Origin: Saprospiraceae bacterium
GTDB lineage: Bacteria; Bacteroidota; Bacteroidia; Chitinophagales; Saprospiraceae
Direction: 5' to 3'
Length of the DNA: 48,034 bases
Assembly: GCA_027080725.1 (NCBI GenBank)
Contig: JALWRC010000081.1
Coordinates: 1-48,034, forward strand
Shown here: positions 23,884 to 33,503 of the stretch, piece by piece
Numbering within the stretch: the first letter of the stretch is position 1
Layout of the letters: each line of letters opens with the position of its first letter
Program-made: the position numbers and the translations under genes
Notes under the pieces: model-generated
What the model was told of the DNA's origin: nothing
Database searches by the model: none
Seen by the model: only the letters and a program-made list of their open reading frames with translations

Positions 23884-24018
23884 GAGTACCTTGTCCGGGC
23901 AGCCCAAAAATTGAAGCATCCCTAAGGAGGCTGATCTTCGGATAGGGTGTTTTGTTCTTTGCACGACATACACATATATACTATAACAATATAATGAATC
24001 AAAAATAACCACTTAACT

Positions 24019-25482
24019 ATGAAAAAGTCTTTACTGTTATTTCTTTTACTCCTCTCGGGAGTGCTACATGCCCAAAACGCCTGTTTCCTCAATGGCACAC
24101 TGGAAATTAACACCCCCCTGCAGCTCGCCGGACAGGTGCAATTTCATGCCGGCCCAGTGCTACGCGGTGGCACCTTTACTACAGGTGATTCTGCAAGATT
24201 CCAATCCGTCCTAAAAAAAGTATTGACGGATAGCAACGACATCGGCTTGGTCGCCGGTATCACAGATGACCGGGATGCTCGCTGGTCCGGGGCTGAAAAC
24301 CACCCGGCGGTATCTCAGAATGCCAAGATGAAAGCCAACTATGTATTTGGCATAGGAAGCAACACAAAAAGCATCACCTCCGCAGCGATACTCCTACTCA
24401 TGGAAGACGGCAAACTCACATTGGAGGACAAACTCAGCAAGTGGTTGCACAATTACAAGAACGTCGATCCGGACATCACCATTCGTCAATGTCTGCAAAT
24501 GACCAGTGGTATCTATAATTTTACCGATCACCCCAATTTCTTTGCAGCTATTTTTGCCAATCCAACTAAAATTTGGACACCGGAGGAGGTTCTAACCACC
24601 TTTGTAGGTAAGCCCCTATTTGAGAAAGGCACCTCTTGGAAATATTCGAATACCAACTATGTACTTTTAGGCCTGATTATCGAAAAAGCCTCAGGCATGG
24701 CTTACAAAGACTTTGTAAGGTCGAGGATAATCGAGCCCCTCGGGCTTTCTAGTTTTTCCTACTACCCAAATGAAGCACCGACGGCTCCCATGGCCCATGC
24801 ATGGGCGGACATTAACCAAGACAAGATACCGGATGATCTCAATGCGCTGGGGTTTTCTCTTAAATCATTCTTTAGCGCTGCCGGAGCTGCCGGAGCATAC
24901 TTGGCGACAGCGCAGGACCTGTCCCGGTGGAATCATGCCTTATTTACCGGACAGCTATTGCAACCTTCGAGTTTGGCGGAGATGAAGAAAGAATACAAGC
25001 TGAATAACAGTTCGGGATACGGATTGGGTATTCTTGTGCTTCACACTTCGGGAGGGAACCTCTTCGGACACAATGGAAGCATCATATATCAGTCCTTAGT
25101 CTATTACCAACCGGACCTCGGCGTGTCTATTAGTGCTATTACCAACAACATCCACGATGTATTCAGCCTCACCCCCGTATTCAATGGGTTACTTTCGGAA
25201 TATCTCTCGATAATTACAGCGGTCGAGGAACCTTTCCTACCACAAGGGGAGATAACCCTAAATACATTATTTCACTCCGACCTAAAAATACATTATAACA
25301 GACAGGAAATCAATCAATGCGGCATTTATAACATGAGTACAGGTCAACAGGTCTACAACAACCAATCGATGCCAACACGAGAACTTGTGGTCCCTACGAG
25401 AAAGTGGTCATCGGGCATGTATATCATTCAACTTTTGGATAAACAGGGTAAGCGGCAAACCCTGAAAGCAATCAAATGGTAA
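24019..25482 (+). CDS. Secreted serine hydrolase, class C beta-lactamase fold, with T9SS sorting domain
   Basis: 487 residues. A signal peptide (MKKSLLLFLLLLSGVLHAQN) is followed by a serine beta-lactamase-like domain. Catalytic SxxK is SNTK at 114-117, the Tyr motif is YSN at 209-211 and the third box is HNG at 351-353, as in AmpC, EstB and D-aminopeptidase relatives. HxG instead of KTG argues for an esterase or peptidase rather than a true beta-lactamase. The last 75 residues resemble a T9SS type A sorting domain (CGIYNMSTGQQVYNN, GMYIIQLLDKQGKRQ). Transcribed after the M14 gene with a 135-base gap; a D-amino-peptide or ester substrate is inferred. Confidence 0.87.
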   Translation: MKKSLLLFLLLLSGVLHAQNACFLNGTLEINTPLQLAGQVQFHAGPVLRGGTFTTGDSARFQSVLKKVLTDSNDIGLVAGITDDRDARWSGAENHPAVSQNAKMKANYVFGIGSNTKSITSAAILLLMEDGKLTLEDKLSKWLHNYKNVDPDITIRQCLQMTSGIYNFTDHPNFFAAIFANPTKIWTPEEVLTTFVGKPLFEKGTSWKYSNTNYVLLGLIIEKASGMAYKDFVRSRIIEPLGLSSFSYYPNEAPTAPMAHAWADINQDKIPDDLNALGFSLKSFFSAAGAAGAYLATAQDLSRWNHALFTGQLLQPSSLAEMKKEYKLNNSSGYGLGILVLHTSGGNLFGHNGSIIYQSLVYYQPDLGVSISAITNNIHDVFSLTPVFNGLLSEYLSIITAVEEPFLPQGEITLNTLFHSDLKIHYNRQEINQCGIYNMSTGQQVYNNQSMPTRELVVPTRKWSSGMYIIQLLDKQGKRQTLKAIKW

Positions 25483-25484
25483 TA

Positions 25485-25529
25485 CAAAAAAAAGGCCGAA
25501 GCACTTATTGCTTCGGCCTTTTTTTTTGT
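25485..25529. terminator. Bidirectional terminator between the serine hydrolase and rplQ
   Basis: A perfect 12-bp stem, AAGGCCGAAGCA (25492-25503) and TGCTTCGGCCTT (25509-25520), loop CTTAT. A runs on one side and T runs on the other, so it works in both directions and ends both the plus-strand gene and the ribosomal cluster. Confidence 0.92.
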
Positions 25530-25539
25530 GTGGTTTTCA

Positions 25540-26028
25540 CTATTCTTCTTCTTCACTTTTAGCAGATGACTGGGTTGCAACAGGAGGAACTGTTGAACCC
25601 GTCTTTTTCTTACCGCGTCTTCTAGTCCGTTTCTTGCCGGCACTGTCACCTTTTGTGGATAGCATAATTTCGTTAAAGTCAACTAATTCAATCATGGCAG
25701 TTTCGGCTCCATCTCCTTTTCTAAAGCCGGTTTTAATTACCCGTGTATATCCTCCCGGTCGATCGGCGACCTTAGGAGCGACCACCTCAAACAATTCAGT
25801 AGTGGCCTCCTTGTTCTGGAGGTATGAAAAGACCACTCTTCTGTTGTGTTGAGTATTGTCTTTAGCTCTTGTAATCAAAGGCTCGATAAAAGGTCTCAAG
25901 GCTTTAGCCTTGGCTAAAGTCGTAAAGATACGCTTATTCGTTATCAGAGCGACTGATAGATTGGTCAATAGCGCTTTTCGATGCGCTTTTTTCCGGCCTA
26001 GGTGGTTAAACTTTTTCCTATGTCTCAT
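25540..26028 (-). CDS. rplQ: 50S ribosomal protein L17
   Basis: 162 residues. [20 protein letters not shown] is the standard L17 N-terminus, and the core ends near residue 115. The last 45 residues are a Lys-rich then acidic tail (KKTGSTVPP to a run of four Glu), an extension common in Bacteroidota L17. It is the last gene of the cluster and is followed at once by the bidirectional terminator. Confidence 0.96.
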   Translation of the reverse strand: MRHRKKFNHLGRKKAHRKALLTNLSVALITNKRIFTTLAKAKALRPFIEPLITRAKDNTQHNRRVVFSYLQNKEATTELFEVVAPKVADRPGGYTRVIKTGFRKGDGAETAMIELVDFNEIMLSTKGDSAGKKRTRRRGKKKTGSTVPPVATQSSAKSEEEE

Positions 26029-26089
26029 GATGAATTATTTTAACTTCGCAACACACTATGGTTATTGCATATATTTGAATCGAAAAATA

Positions 26090-27088
26090 TTAATCGTCCA
26101 ATTTGTACTTCGACAGGTCCATTCCAAAGGTAAGGCCCTTTTCTTTGAGAAGATCCTCAATTTCTACAAGCGACTTTTTACCGAAGTTTCTAAACTTGAG
26201 CAACTCATGTGTCTCAAACTGAACCAAGTCAGATAATGAATTAATCTTAGCCGCCTTCAAGCAGTTATAGGCTCTAACGGACAATTCCAGGTCATCCAAA
26301 TTGGTCTTTAGCAGCTTGCGCATATGCAACATATGCTCGTCCACTTCAAAGTCCCCATTTGTATCTCCATTATCAAATGAGATATGCTCATCCGTAATAA
26401 AGATAAGATGCTCTATGAGAATGCGTGCAGCTTGTTTTACTGCTTCCTCCGGATGAATCGTTCCGTCCGTCTTAACCGTAAGCATGAGTTTTTCGTAATC
26501 CGTGCGTTGCCCAACTCGAGAGTTGGATACATTGTATGCGACATTCTTTACAGGAGTATAAATGGCATCTATCGGGATAACACCAATGGGTGCATTGGAG
26601 TCGATATTTTCATCAGCAGGTACATAGCCACGTCCTTTAGTAATGGTAAGCTCCATCTCCAAATTGACAAACGGTTCCATTTCGCAGATCAATAGGTCTG
26701 GATTAGTGACCTCAAACACATTGGTAAATTTATTGATATCACCTGCGACAAAATCATTTTTACCTGTGATAGTAAGATAAATCTTTTCCTCACTGGAAGT
26801 CATATCCGGATCTACCGGCTTAAATCTTATCTGCTTTAAGTTGAGAATGATATCAACGACATCTTCTGTCACACCATTGATGGTAGAGAACTCATGATCA
26901 ACTCCGGCTATTCGAAGAGAGGAAATCGCCCATCCCTCGAGAGAAGACAGCAAAACACGTCTCAGCGAATTACCAATTGTTTGGCCGAAACCGGGCTCTA
27001 ACGGATTAAACTCAAAATCCCCTTCAAAATCATTTCCTTTTTTTAGTAAAATCTTGTTTGGTTTTTGAAAGGTCAGTATGTTACTCAT
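26090..27088 (-). CDS. rpoA: RNA polymerase alpha subunit
   Basis: 332 residues. The N-terminal dimerisation and assembly domain spans about 1-235 (LEPGFGQTIGNSLRRVLLSS, then VTEDVVDIILNLKQ). The C-terminal DNA- and activator-binding domain spans about 255-325 (RAYNCLKAAKINSLSDL, KFRNFGKKSLVEIEDLL). A flexible linker lies between. It assembles beta and beta-prime and contacts upstream promoter DNA. Position between rpsD and rplQ is the conserved alpha-operon order; it is 60 bases after rpsD. Confidence 0.97.
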   Translation of the reverse strand: MSNILTFQKPNKILLKKGNDFEGDFEFNPLEPGFGQTIGNSLRRVLLSSLEGWAISSLRIAGVDHEFSTINGVTEDVVDIILNLKQIRFKPVDPDMTSSEEKIYLTITGKNDFVAGDINKFTNVFEVTNPDLLICEMEPFVNLEMELTITKGRGYVPADENIDSNAPIGVIPIDAIYTPVKNVAYNVSNSRVGQRTDYEKLMLTVKTDGTIHPEEAVKQAARILIEHLIFITDEHISFDNGDTNGDFEVDEHMLHMRKLLKTNLDDLELSVRAYNCLKAAKINSLSDLVQFETHELLKFRNFGKKSLVEIEDLLKEKGLTFGMDLSKYKLDD

Positions 27089-27148
27089 GCCCTGCTAACT
27101 TTGTTTAGTGAAAATGTAAATAGACAAATGCTAATGCAAATCCAAGGA

Positions 27149-27760
27149 TTACTTGGAGTACAATTCGATAATCAACTGCTCATTGATAGGCTCGGGAACT
27201 TGATCTCTTTTTGGATATTCCAAAAATGTTCCTTCTCCTCTTGCAGCATTCCACTCCAACCAAGGAAATTTACGCACATCATTATTGGCAGCGATGCTCT
27301 CACGAATGACGTCCAAATTTTGTGATTTGCCCCTGACAGAAACGATATCTCCAGGAGTTAATGTGCATGAAGGGATGTTTGTCACAATACCATTCACCAA
27401 GATATGACGATGAGAGACGAGCTGCCGTGCTGCTCGACGGGTAGGCGCTATCCCCAGCCGGTAAACCGTATTGTCCAATCTAGCTTCCAGAAGCTGGAAG
27501 AGTACCTCACCGGTTACACCCTCCTTACGAGAAGCTTTTTCAAATGTATTTCTAAACTGGCGTTCCAAAATACCATAGGTATATTTAGCCTTTTGCTTTT
27601 CCATCAACTGAAGGCCATAGTTAGACTTTTGTTTTCGTCTTCTTTTGTTACCATGCTGACCGGGAGCATATTTTTTTCGCTCAAAGGCTTTGTCATACCC
27701 AAAAAGTGGTTGTCCGAAAGCTCTTGATTTTTTTGAAGTAGGTCCAGTATATCTTGCCAT
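27149..27760 (-). CDS. rpsD: 30S ribosomal protein S4
   Basis: 203 residues. The N-terminal [17 protein letters not shown] and KYAPGQHG motifs are followed by an S4 RNA-binding domain at about 92-155 ([27 protein letters not shown]). It nucleates the 30S body on 16S rRNA. The usual zinc-finger Cys cluster of some S4 proteins is absent, so this is the zinc-free form. In other bacteria S4 represses its own operon; no such structure was checked here. Confidence 0.97.
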   Translation of the reverse strand: MARYTGPTSKKSRAFGQPLFGYDKAFERKKYAPGQHGNKRRRKQKSNYGLQLMEKQKAKYTYGILERQFRNTFEKASRKEGVTGEVLFQLLEARLDNTVYRLGIAPTRRAARQLVSHRHILVNGIVTNIPSCTLTPGDIVSVRGKSQNLDVIRESIAANNDVRKFPWLEWNAARGEGTFLEYPKRDQVPEPINEQLIIELYSK

Positions 27761-27802
27761 GAAAAATTGCTATTTTCTTCGTTGATAAATTAAGTAGGTA
27801 GT

Positions 27803-28189
27803 TTAAACACGTCGCTTCTTAGGAGGACGGCATCCATTGTGTGGTAATGGCGTCACATCGACAATTTTTGTCACTCTGATACCCGATTGGTCGACTGCGC
27901 GAATAGCCGCCTCACGTCCACTTCCCGGGCCTTTAACTAAGACCTCTACCGTGCGCAATCCCGCATCATGTGCCACGGAAGCGGCATCTTGGGCAGCAAC
28001 CTGAGCAGCATAAGGGGTATTCTTCTTGGAACCTCTAAACCCCATCTTTCCAGCTGATGACCAGGATATCACCTGGCCGGCCTTGTTGGTGATAGAGATG
28101 ATAATATTGTTAAAAGTTGATTTGATGTAGACCTTACCTTCCGGTTCAACCTTTACATTACGCTTTTTTACTCTTCTAGCTTTAGCCAT
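27803..28189 (-). CDS. rpsK: 30S ribosomal protein S11
   Basis: 128 residues. It has the S11 signature [33 protein letters not shown], and the C-terminal [15 protein letters not shown]. It forms part of the 30S platform near the mRNA exit. The Lys/Arg-rich first 15 residues are the flexible rRNA-contacting tail. Confidence 0.97.
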   Translation of the reverse strand: MAKARRVKKRNVKVEPEGKVYIKSTFNNIIISITNKAGQVISWSSAGKMGFRGSKKNTPYAAQVAAQDAASVAHDAGLRTVEVLVKGPGSGREAAIRAVDQSGIRVTKIVDVTPLPHNGCRPPKKRRV

Positions 28190-28221
28190 AATTCATTTAT
28201 CGTATTAACAGTAGATTAATA

Positions 28222-28599
28222 TTATTTAGTAACCTTCTTCTTATTGGCAACCGTCTTCTTTCTTCCTTTACGAGTACGTGCATTGGTCTTCGTTTTCTGT
28301 CCGCGCACCGGAAGCCCTTTACGATGACGGATTCCCCGGTAACATCCGATATCCATCAATCGCTTGATACTCATTTGTACCTCTGAGCGAAGTTCCCCCT
28401 CGACCTTAATATTGTTTTGGATATAGCCCGAGATGAACTTGATGTTATCATCCGTCCAATCCTCTACCTTAGTGTCTTCACTGACACCTGCTTTTTCCAA
28501 AATAACCTTAGCAGTACTCGGACCAACTCCGTATATATAAGTCAATCCTACAACACCCCGTTTTCTTCTGGGTAAATCTACACCTGCAATTCTTGCCAT
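28222..28599 (-). CDS. rpsM: 30S ribosomal protein S13
   Basis: 125 residues. It starts [19 protein letters not shown] and has [29 protein letters not shown] and [11 protein letters not shown]13 sits at the 30S head and contacts the 50S and P-site tRNA. The C-terminal Lys-rich tail ([12 protein letters not shown]) reaches the P-site. Confidence 0.97.
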   Translation of the reverse strand: MARIAGVDLPRRKRGVVGLTYIYGVGPSTAKVILEKAGVSEDTKVEDWTDDNIKFISGYIQNNIKVEGELRSEVQMSIKRLMDIGCYRGIRHRKGLPVRGQKTKTNARTRKGRKKTVANKKKVTK

Positions 28600-28617
28600 A
28601 AGTATTCAGTTCTATTG

Positions 28618-28734
28618 TTAACCTTGTCTTTGTTTAAATCGTGGATTCTTTTTGTTAATAACATAAAGCTTCCCCTTTCTTCTTACGATTTTACAATCGG
28701 CAGATCGTTTCTTAATCGACGCCCTTACTTTCAT
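28618..28734 (-). CDS. rpmJ: 50S ribosomal protein L36
   Basis: A 38-residue gene between infA and rpsM, found by translating the minus strand. It reads [20 protein letters not shown], then [18 protein letters not shown], standard bacterial L36 sequence. Only one Cys (SADC) remains of the zinc-binding set, so this is the zinc-free form. It is 7 bases after infA and 18 before rpsM. Confidence 0.95.
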   Translation of the reverse strand: MKVRASIKKRSADCKIVRRKGKLYVINKKNPRFKQRQG

Positions 28735-28741
28735 AATTCTA

Positions 28742-28960
28742 TTATTTATATCTATATGTTATTCGTCCTCTGGTCAAATCATAGGGAGAAATCTCTACTG
28801 AGACCTTATCACCCGGAAGAATCCGGATGTAATTCATACGCATCTTGCCTGAAATCGTAGCAATAATAACGTGTTCATTCTCCAATTTTACTCGAAACAT
28901 TGCATTAGAAAGTGCTTCTACGATCACTCCATCTTGCTTAATTAGTTCTTGTTTCGCCAT
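28742..28960 (-). CDS. infA: Translation initiation factor IF-1
   Basis: 72 residues from the ATG at 28960 ([11 protein letters not shown]), the standard IF-1 size and N-terminus. An OB-fold: [36 protein letters not shown], and [13 protein letters not shown]. An earlier in-frame start at 28993 would add eleven residues with no match to IF-1 and would overlap the candidate promoter box. IF-1 blocks the ribosomal A site during initiation. Confidence 0.96.
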   Translation of the reverse strand: MAKQELIKQDGVIVEALSNAMFRVKLENEHVIIATISGKMRMNYIRILPGDKVSVEISPYDLTRGRITYRYK

Positions 28961-28979
28961 GCTTTTATTTTTCGGAGTG

Positions 28980-28987
28980 CAAATATC
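28980..28987 (-). promoter_or_regulatory. Internal promoter before infA
   Basis: Minus strand GATATTTG is one base off TAnnTTTG and continues as TTTGCACTC, the same extension that follows the rpsT and rpsL boxes. It lies between map and infA. Confidence 0.5.
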
Positions 28988-28998
28988 CGACAATTTTA

Positions 28999-29796
28999 TT
29001 AAATATCAATGAGATTTGGATTATTTTTTACTTTCTCTTCAATTATTGCATGATTAGAAAGGATATCGGGTCCATTCTCTGTTATTGCGATAGAATGCTC
29101 ATAATGTGCCGAAGGTTTTCCATCTCTTGTCTTAATGGTCCAACCGTCCTTTTCCTGCCGGACTTTTCGCGTTCCCATATTGATCATGGGCTCGACCGCG
29201 ATGGTCATTCCGGCTTTCAGTTTCAGGCCTCTTCCCCTTCTTCCGTAGTTAGGAACCTCGGGCGGCTCGTGAAGGGCTTGACCGATCCCGTGTCCCACCA
29301 AGTCTCGGACCACTCCATAGCCATGTTGGCGCTCGGTGTATTCCTGAATAGCATATCCTATATCACCGATTCTATTCCCCACGCGAGCCTGCTCGATCCC
29401 CTTGTAGAGACTTTCCTTCGTCACCTTCATCAACTGAATCGTCTCCTCATTTACCTCTTTAAAGGCAAATGAGTACGCGGCATCGCCAAAATATCCATCC
29501 AATACCACTCCACAATCGACAGAGACCATATCATTGGATTGAAATGCGTAAGAAGAAGGAATGCCGTGCACCACAGCATCATTAATAGATATACATAGAG
29601 AAGCCGGAAATCCCCCATAGCCCTTAAAGGCCGGAACACCCCCTTGTTGTCGAATATATTGCTCAGCAACGGCATCCAACTCCAGCCCTGTAACACCTTC
29701 CCTGAGCATACCGGCGACCAAAGCGAGGGTTTCTGATACTATCAAATCCGCAGCACGCATTTTTTCAATCCCCTCTTGCGTTTTGATAGTAATCAT
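28999..29796 (-). CDS. map: Type I methionine aminopeptidase
   Basis: 265 residues, the pita-bread fold. The metal ligands are visible: Asp in VDCGVV, Asp in FGDAAYS, His in [12 protein letters not shown], Glu in VEPMINMG and Glu in [13 protein letters not shown]. It removes the initiator Met from nascent proteins. No N-terminal zinc-finger extension, so it is the short type Ia form. It is located after secY with an unusually long 124-base gap carrying a word A hairpin. Confidence 0.96.
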   Translation of the reverse strand: MITIKTQEGIEKMRAADLIVSETLALVAGMLREGVTGLELDAVAEQYIRQQGGVPAFKGYGGFPASLCISINDAVVHGIPSSYAFQSNDMVSVDCGVVLDGYFGDAAYSFAFKEVNEETIQLMKVTKESLYKGIEQARVGNRIGDIGYAIQEYTERQHGYGVVRDLVGHGIGQALHEPPEVPNYGRRGRGLKLKAGMTIAVEPMINMGTRKVRQEKDGWTIKTRDGKPSAHYEHSIAITENGPDILSNHAIIEEKVKNNPNLIDI

Positions 29797-29884
29797 AAAG
29801 AATATCTTGAGCTATGGAGTTACGAAATAATTTTCGGCTCTTAGGTTTAATAACAGCTTGAACCAAGTATTTTGGTGATAGTAT

Positions 29885-29920
29885 GGTATGAAATGGTTGA
29901 GCTATTCGACCATTTCATAC
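29885..29920. repeat. Inverted pair of dispersed word A directly after secY
   Basis: GGTATGAAATGGTTGA (29885-29900) and TCGACCATTTCATAC (29906-29920) around five bases: a 15-base stem with one mismatch. The right arm touches the SecY stop codon. No U tract follows on the minus strand, so it is not a standard terminator but may stabilise the mRNA end or attenuate read-through. Confidence 0.85.
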
Positions 29921-31294
29921 TTACATCGGCGCGCCAATACCTTGTAACCCACCGCTTGCTCTTCCCATTATTTTTCCGGATTTTACCAAACCATCATACT
30001 TTCGCATCAGCAGGTAAGACTCGACTTGCTGGAGAGTATCCAGTACTACCCCTACAAGGATAATCAGTGAAGTTCCACCAAAAAACCGTGCAAAGGCAGG
30101 TGTTACTCCAAAAAGATTAACTGCAAAGGCAGGTAAAATGGTGATAATTCCTAAAAATACGGCACCGGGCAACGTAATCCGGGAGACGATGGCATCAATA
30201 TAGTCCGATGTAGCTTTTCCGGGTTTGACCCCAGGAATAAATGCATTTTGTTGTTTGAGATACTCTGCATATTTCTTAGGATCCACAATCAGGGCCGTGT
30301 ACACATACGTAAACACGACAACCAACAAGAATGCAAATATTGAGGAAGGTACAGAGTATGGGTTGGTCAACGCACGCAGAAAGTCGCTACTGGCCAATGC
30401 TTCGTTGCCGGCAATGTAAGTAACGATAGTCACCGGCAAAAACATAATGGCCTGTGCAAAGATAATCGGCATAACCCCTGCCGCGTTAAGTTTAACAGGG
30501 ATATAATCACGGGCTCCGGAAACCGGCATCTGGTGGACGCCTCTCCCAACCATACGCTTGGCAAACTGAATCGGTATCTTTCTGACGGCCTGCACAATGG
30601 CGATAGTCGCCATGGTAATCAAATAGAACAATGCTATGACGACGATGAACTTAAACAGTCCACCACCATTCATGTCGAGTGTGAATTCTGCAATGATAGC
30701 CGCCGGAAATCTTGCGATAATTCCCACCATAATCAAGAGGGATACCCCGTTTCCGATTCCTTTGTCTGTAATTTTTTCTCCCATCCACATAGCGAAAATC
30801 GTACCGGTGGATAGCAGAATAATATTGGTAAACCAAAATACGCTTGGTGGAACATGCGGGCTAACTACACCGGGTGTGCTCATTAAATAGGTCAAATATC
30901 CCCCACCTTGTACGAGAGTAATAAACAAGGTAAGGATTCTTGTAATCTGTGAAATCTTCTTACGACCTGACTCCCCTTCTTTATTTTGCAATCTCTGAAA
31001 ATAAGGAACCGCAAATCCCATCAACTGAACGATAATCGATGCGGTAATATAAGGCATAATACCCAATGCAAAAATGGCAGCTTTGTTAAAAGCACCACCT
31101 GTAAACATATTAATCAGGCCAAAAAGCGAGTTTTGATCCTTTGTGGCATTAACCAACGCTCCGGGCACCACACCGGGTAAAACGACAAAAGAACCATAAC
31201 GATACACAAATATCAACGCAAGCGTAAAAAGTATGCGTCGTCGCAATTCCTTAATCTTCCAAATATTCTTGAGGGTTTCAATAAGTCGTTTCAT
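29921..31294 (-). CDS. secY: Preprotein translocase subunit SecY
   Basis: 457 residues with about ten hydrophobic helices. It is the channel protein of the Sec translocon. Recognisable are the N-terminal IWKIKELRRRILFTL, the plug-region NMFTGGAF, GIMPYITASIIVQLM, and the ribosome-binding loop RKIPIQFAKR. secE is not in the window and secG is usually elsewhere. Starts 9 bases after rplO, as expected for the spc operon. Confidence 0.96.
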   Translation of the reverse strand: MKRLIETLKNIWKIKELRRRILFTLALIFVYRYGSFVVLPGVVPGALVNATKDQNSLFGLINMFTGGAFNKAAIFALGIMPYITASIIVQLMGFAVPYFQRLQNKEGESGRKKISQITRILTLFITLVQGGGYLTYLMSTPGVVSPHVPPSVFWFTNIILLSTGTIFAMWMGEKITDKGIGNGVSLLIMVGIIARFPAAIIAEFTLDMNGGGLFKFIVVIALFYLITMATIAIVQAVRKIPIQFAKRMVGRGVHQMPVSGARDYIPVKLNAAGVMPIIFAQAIMFLPVTIVTYIAGNEALASSDFLRALTNPYSVPSSIFAFLLVVVFTYVYTALIVDPKKYAEYLKQQNAFIPGVKPGKATSDYIDAIVSRITLPGAVFLGIITILPAFAVNLFGVTPAFARFFGGTSLIILVGVVLDTLQQVESYLLMRKYDGLVKSGKIMGRASGGLQGIGAPM

Positions 31295-31303
31295 TCCACA
31301 ATT

Positions 31304-31750
31304 TTATACAAGATTAATAGAGCCTCCAATCGCCTCGATAGCCTGTTGAGCTTTATCTGAGCATTTGTGAGCTGATATCTTCAATGGCTTCGTGATTTCA
31401 CCATTAGCCAGCACTTTGACCAAGTCATTCTTTCGGATAATTCGCTGTGCTTTTAGCCAATCAACGGTAATCTCAGAAACATTGTACTTCTCTGATATTT
31501 CCATCAATCTAGCCAGATTAAGCGGGACATAAGCCACCCGGTTTCTGGAGTTAAATCCGCGCTTTGGCAAACGCATATGGATAGGCATTTGTCCCCCTTC
31601 GAAGCCTCTTTTACGCGAATAACCCGATCTGGATTTCGCTCCTTTATGGCCTCGTGTAGAAGTACCACCTCGTCCTGAACCTTGTCCTCTGGCTATCCTT
31701 TTGCGCTTCTTCGTCGAGCCGGCTGCCGGCTTCAAATTATGTAATTCCAT
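31304..31750 (-). CDS. rplO: 50S ribosomal protein L15
   Basis: 148 residues. Glycine/arginine-rich N-terminus KRIARGQGSGRGGTSTRGHKG, typical of L15, followed by EGGQMPIHMRLPKRGF and a C-terminal globular part. Reaches into 23S rRNA late in assembly. Confidence 0.96.
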   Translation of the reverse strand: MELHNLKPAAGSTKKRKRIARGQGSGRGGTSTRGHKGAKSRSGYSRKRGFEGGQMPIHMRLPKRGFNSRNRVAYVPLNLARLMEISEKYNVSEITVDWLKAQRIIRKNDLVKVLANGEITKPLKISAHKCSDKAQQAIEAIGGSINLV

Positions 31751-31777
31751 TTTTAGGAATTTTATGAGTTACTTAAT

Positions 31778-31957
31778 CTATTTCTTTTCTACTTTCACCA
31801 AATGGTCCACCTTACGAATCATCCCCATAATATGAGGAGCATCATTGTGTTCGACCGATTGATTGATCTTGCGGAGTCCCAGCGCAATCAATGTTTGCTT
31901 TTGTCGCTTGGGACGACCGATACTACTTCTTATCTGTGTTACTACTAACTTTGCCAT
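31778..31957 (-). CDS. rpmD: 50S ribosomal protein L30
   Basis: 59 residues, standard L30 size. [20 protein letters not shown], then [18 protein letters not shown] and the C-terminal [10 protein letters not shown]. The frame is open far upstream, but the start at 31957 is where L30 homology begins. It is 4 bases after rpsE. Confidence 0.95.
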   Translation of the reverse strand: MAKLVVTQIRSSIGRPKRQKQTLIALGLRKINQSVEHNDAPHIMGMIRKVDHLVKVEKK

Positions 31958-31961
31958 ATGC

Positions 31962-32477
31962 CTAACCATTAAAAACTTTATCCAAAGAAATATTTCTAGC
32001 CCTTGCAATATCTTCAGCGCTTCGCAACTTCGATAGTGCGTCAAATGTCGCTTTAACCACATTGTGCGGATTGGAAGAACCGATAGACTTAGCCAAAACA
32101 TTATGCACACCGGCACTCTCCAACACGGCTCGCATCGCACCACCGGCAATCACACCGGTACCATCAGCGGCCGGTTTAATAAACACCCGTCCTCCGCCGT
32201 ATTTGCCATACTGCTCATGCGGAATAGTCGTCCCTTTCAATGGCACTTTTATCAGGCTCTTTTTTGCATCGTCAATTGCTTTGGCTATTGCTTCAGAAAC
32301 ATCACGTGCCTTTCCCAATCCATGACCGATTGTACCGTTGCCATCTCCTACAACCACAACGGCTGAGAATCCGAAAGTACGTCCTCCTTTGGTAACTTTG
32401 GCGACTCGATTGACCGCAACAAGGGTATCCTTGAGTTCCATTTCGGCCGGCTTAATCCTTTGCTTATTTTGTTTCAT
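31962..32477 (-). CDS. rpsE: 30S ribosomal protein S5
   Basis: 171 residues from the ATG at 32477 ([17 protein letters not shown]). It contains a double-stranded-RNA-binding-like N domain with [18 protein letters not shown] and [14 protein letters not shown], then [20 protein letters not shown]. It supports decoding accuracy. An in-frame Met 19 codons earlier exists but that segment has no S5 match. Confidence 0.95.
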   Translation of the reverse strand: MKQNKQRIKPAEMELKDTLVAVNRVAKVTKGGRTFGFSAVVVVGDGNGTIGHGLGKARDVSEAIAKAIDDAKKSLIKVPLKGTTIPHEQYGKYGGGRVFIKPAADGTGVIAGGAMRAVLESAGVHNVLAKSIGSSNPHNVVKATFDALSKLRSAEDIARARNISLDKVFNG

Positions 32478-32537
32478 TATATTCTGTTTATCTACTTTTG
32501 TGTTGATGACTCTGTGCCTAAGAGGCATATTCAAATT

Positions 32538-32891
32538 TTAAAATACCAGTCCGCCTTCTCTGGCTCCGTCTGCCAAGGCCTTGATGCGCCCGTGATAAAG
32601 ATAACCCGAACGATCAAAAACCACTTTGTCTATATTCTTTGATTTCATCCGCTCGGCAATCACTTTCCCCACTTGCTTGGCCTGTTCGGCTTTGTTAACT
32701 CCTTTGTCTATTCCAGCTTCTCTCGAAGAAGCGGACGCAAGAGTTACCGACCTGTCGTCATCAATTGCCTGACAATAGATGTCATTATTGCTGCGAAAAA
32801 CACAAAGTCTGGGTCGCTCAGCTGTACCCCGTATCTTACGACGTACTCCGATTCTAATCTTTTTTCTTCTTATCTCTTTCGAACGTTTCAT
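32538..32891 (-). CDS. rplR: 50S ribosomal protein L18
   Basis: 117 residues. It has [20 protein letters not shown] at the N-terminus, [14 protein letters not shown] and [20 protein letters not shown]. It carries 5S rRNA to the 50S subunit together with L5. Confidence 0.96.
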   Translation of the reverse strand: MKRSKEIRRKKIRIGVRRKIRGTAERPRLCVFRSNNDIYCQAIDDDRSVTLASASSREAGIDKGVNKAEQAKQVGKVIAERMKSKNIDKVVFDRSGYLYHGRIKALADGAREGGLVF

Positions 32892-32939
32892 ATCAACTTT
32901 AAATTAAATGCTAAGACATTTTTAAACCAATGAATAATG

Positions 32940-33491
32940 TTAACCGGCGACCTTTCCGACTTTTCTTCTAAGGACTTCTCCTTTATAGCGAATCCCTTTT
33001 CCTTTGTATGGCTCCGGCTTCCTGAAGGATCTTATTTTAGCGGCCACTTGCCCCACCAACTGTTTGTCGATGCCCTCCAACTTGATGTACGGCGGGGTCC
33101 CTTTTTTCATCTCAGTAAAGAGTTTAATCTCATCCGGGATATAAAACAAGACAGGGTGCGAATAACCGATGGAGAGTTCCAATAAATTTCCCTTATTTGA
33201 AACACGATACCCAACACCTATGAGCTCAAGTTCTTTAACAATTCCTTCGGTAACCCCCTTAACCATGTTGTCGATGAGTGTTCGATACAGGCCGTGCATT
33301 GCCCGGTGACGTTGTTGTTCGGTGGGCCTCACCAAAGTCAAAACGCCATCCTCGATCTTGACTTCCAAATCCGGGTCAATGCGTTCTGTAAGTTCTCCTT
33401 TAGGGCCTTTAACGGTAACTACATTGCCTTTATCCACAGAAATAGTGACTCCTGCCGGAATTTCAATTGGGCTCTTTCCTATTCTAGACAT
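32940..33491 (-). CDS. rplF: 50S ribosomal protein L6
   Basis: 183 residues, two similar alpha/beta domains. MSRIGKSPIEIPAGVTI and VKGPKGELT at the start; the C-terminal signature RKPEPYKGKGIRYKGE is present. Located near the factor-binding centre of the 50S subunit. Confidence 0.96.
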   Translation of the reverse strand: MSRIGKSPIEIPAGVTISVDKGNVVTVKGPKGELTERIDPDLEVKIEDGVLTLVRPTEQQRHRAMHGLYRTLIDNMVKGVTEGIVKELELIGVGYRVSNKGNLLELSIGYSHPVLFYIPDEIKLFTEMKKGTPPYIKLEGIDKQLVGQVAAKIRSFRKPEPYKGKGIRYKGEVLRRKVGKVAG

Positions 33492-33503
33492 TACAAATTG
33501 TTT

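Noticed and set aside
26123-26130. CAAAGGTA resembling a minus-strand promoter box
   Set aside because: Inside the rpoA coding region near its 3' end; similar chance matches occur in coding sequence.
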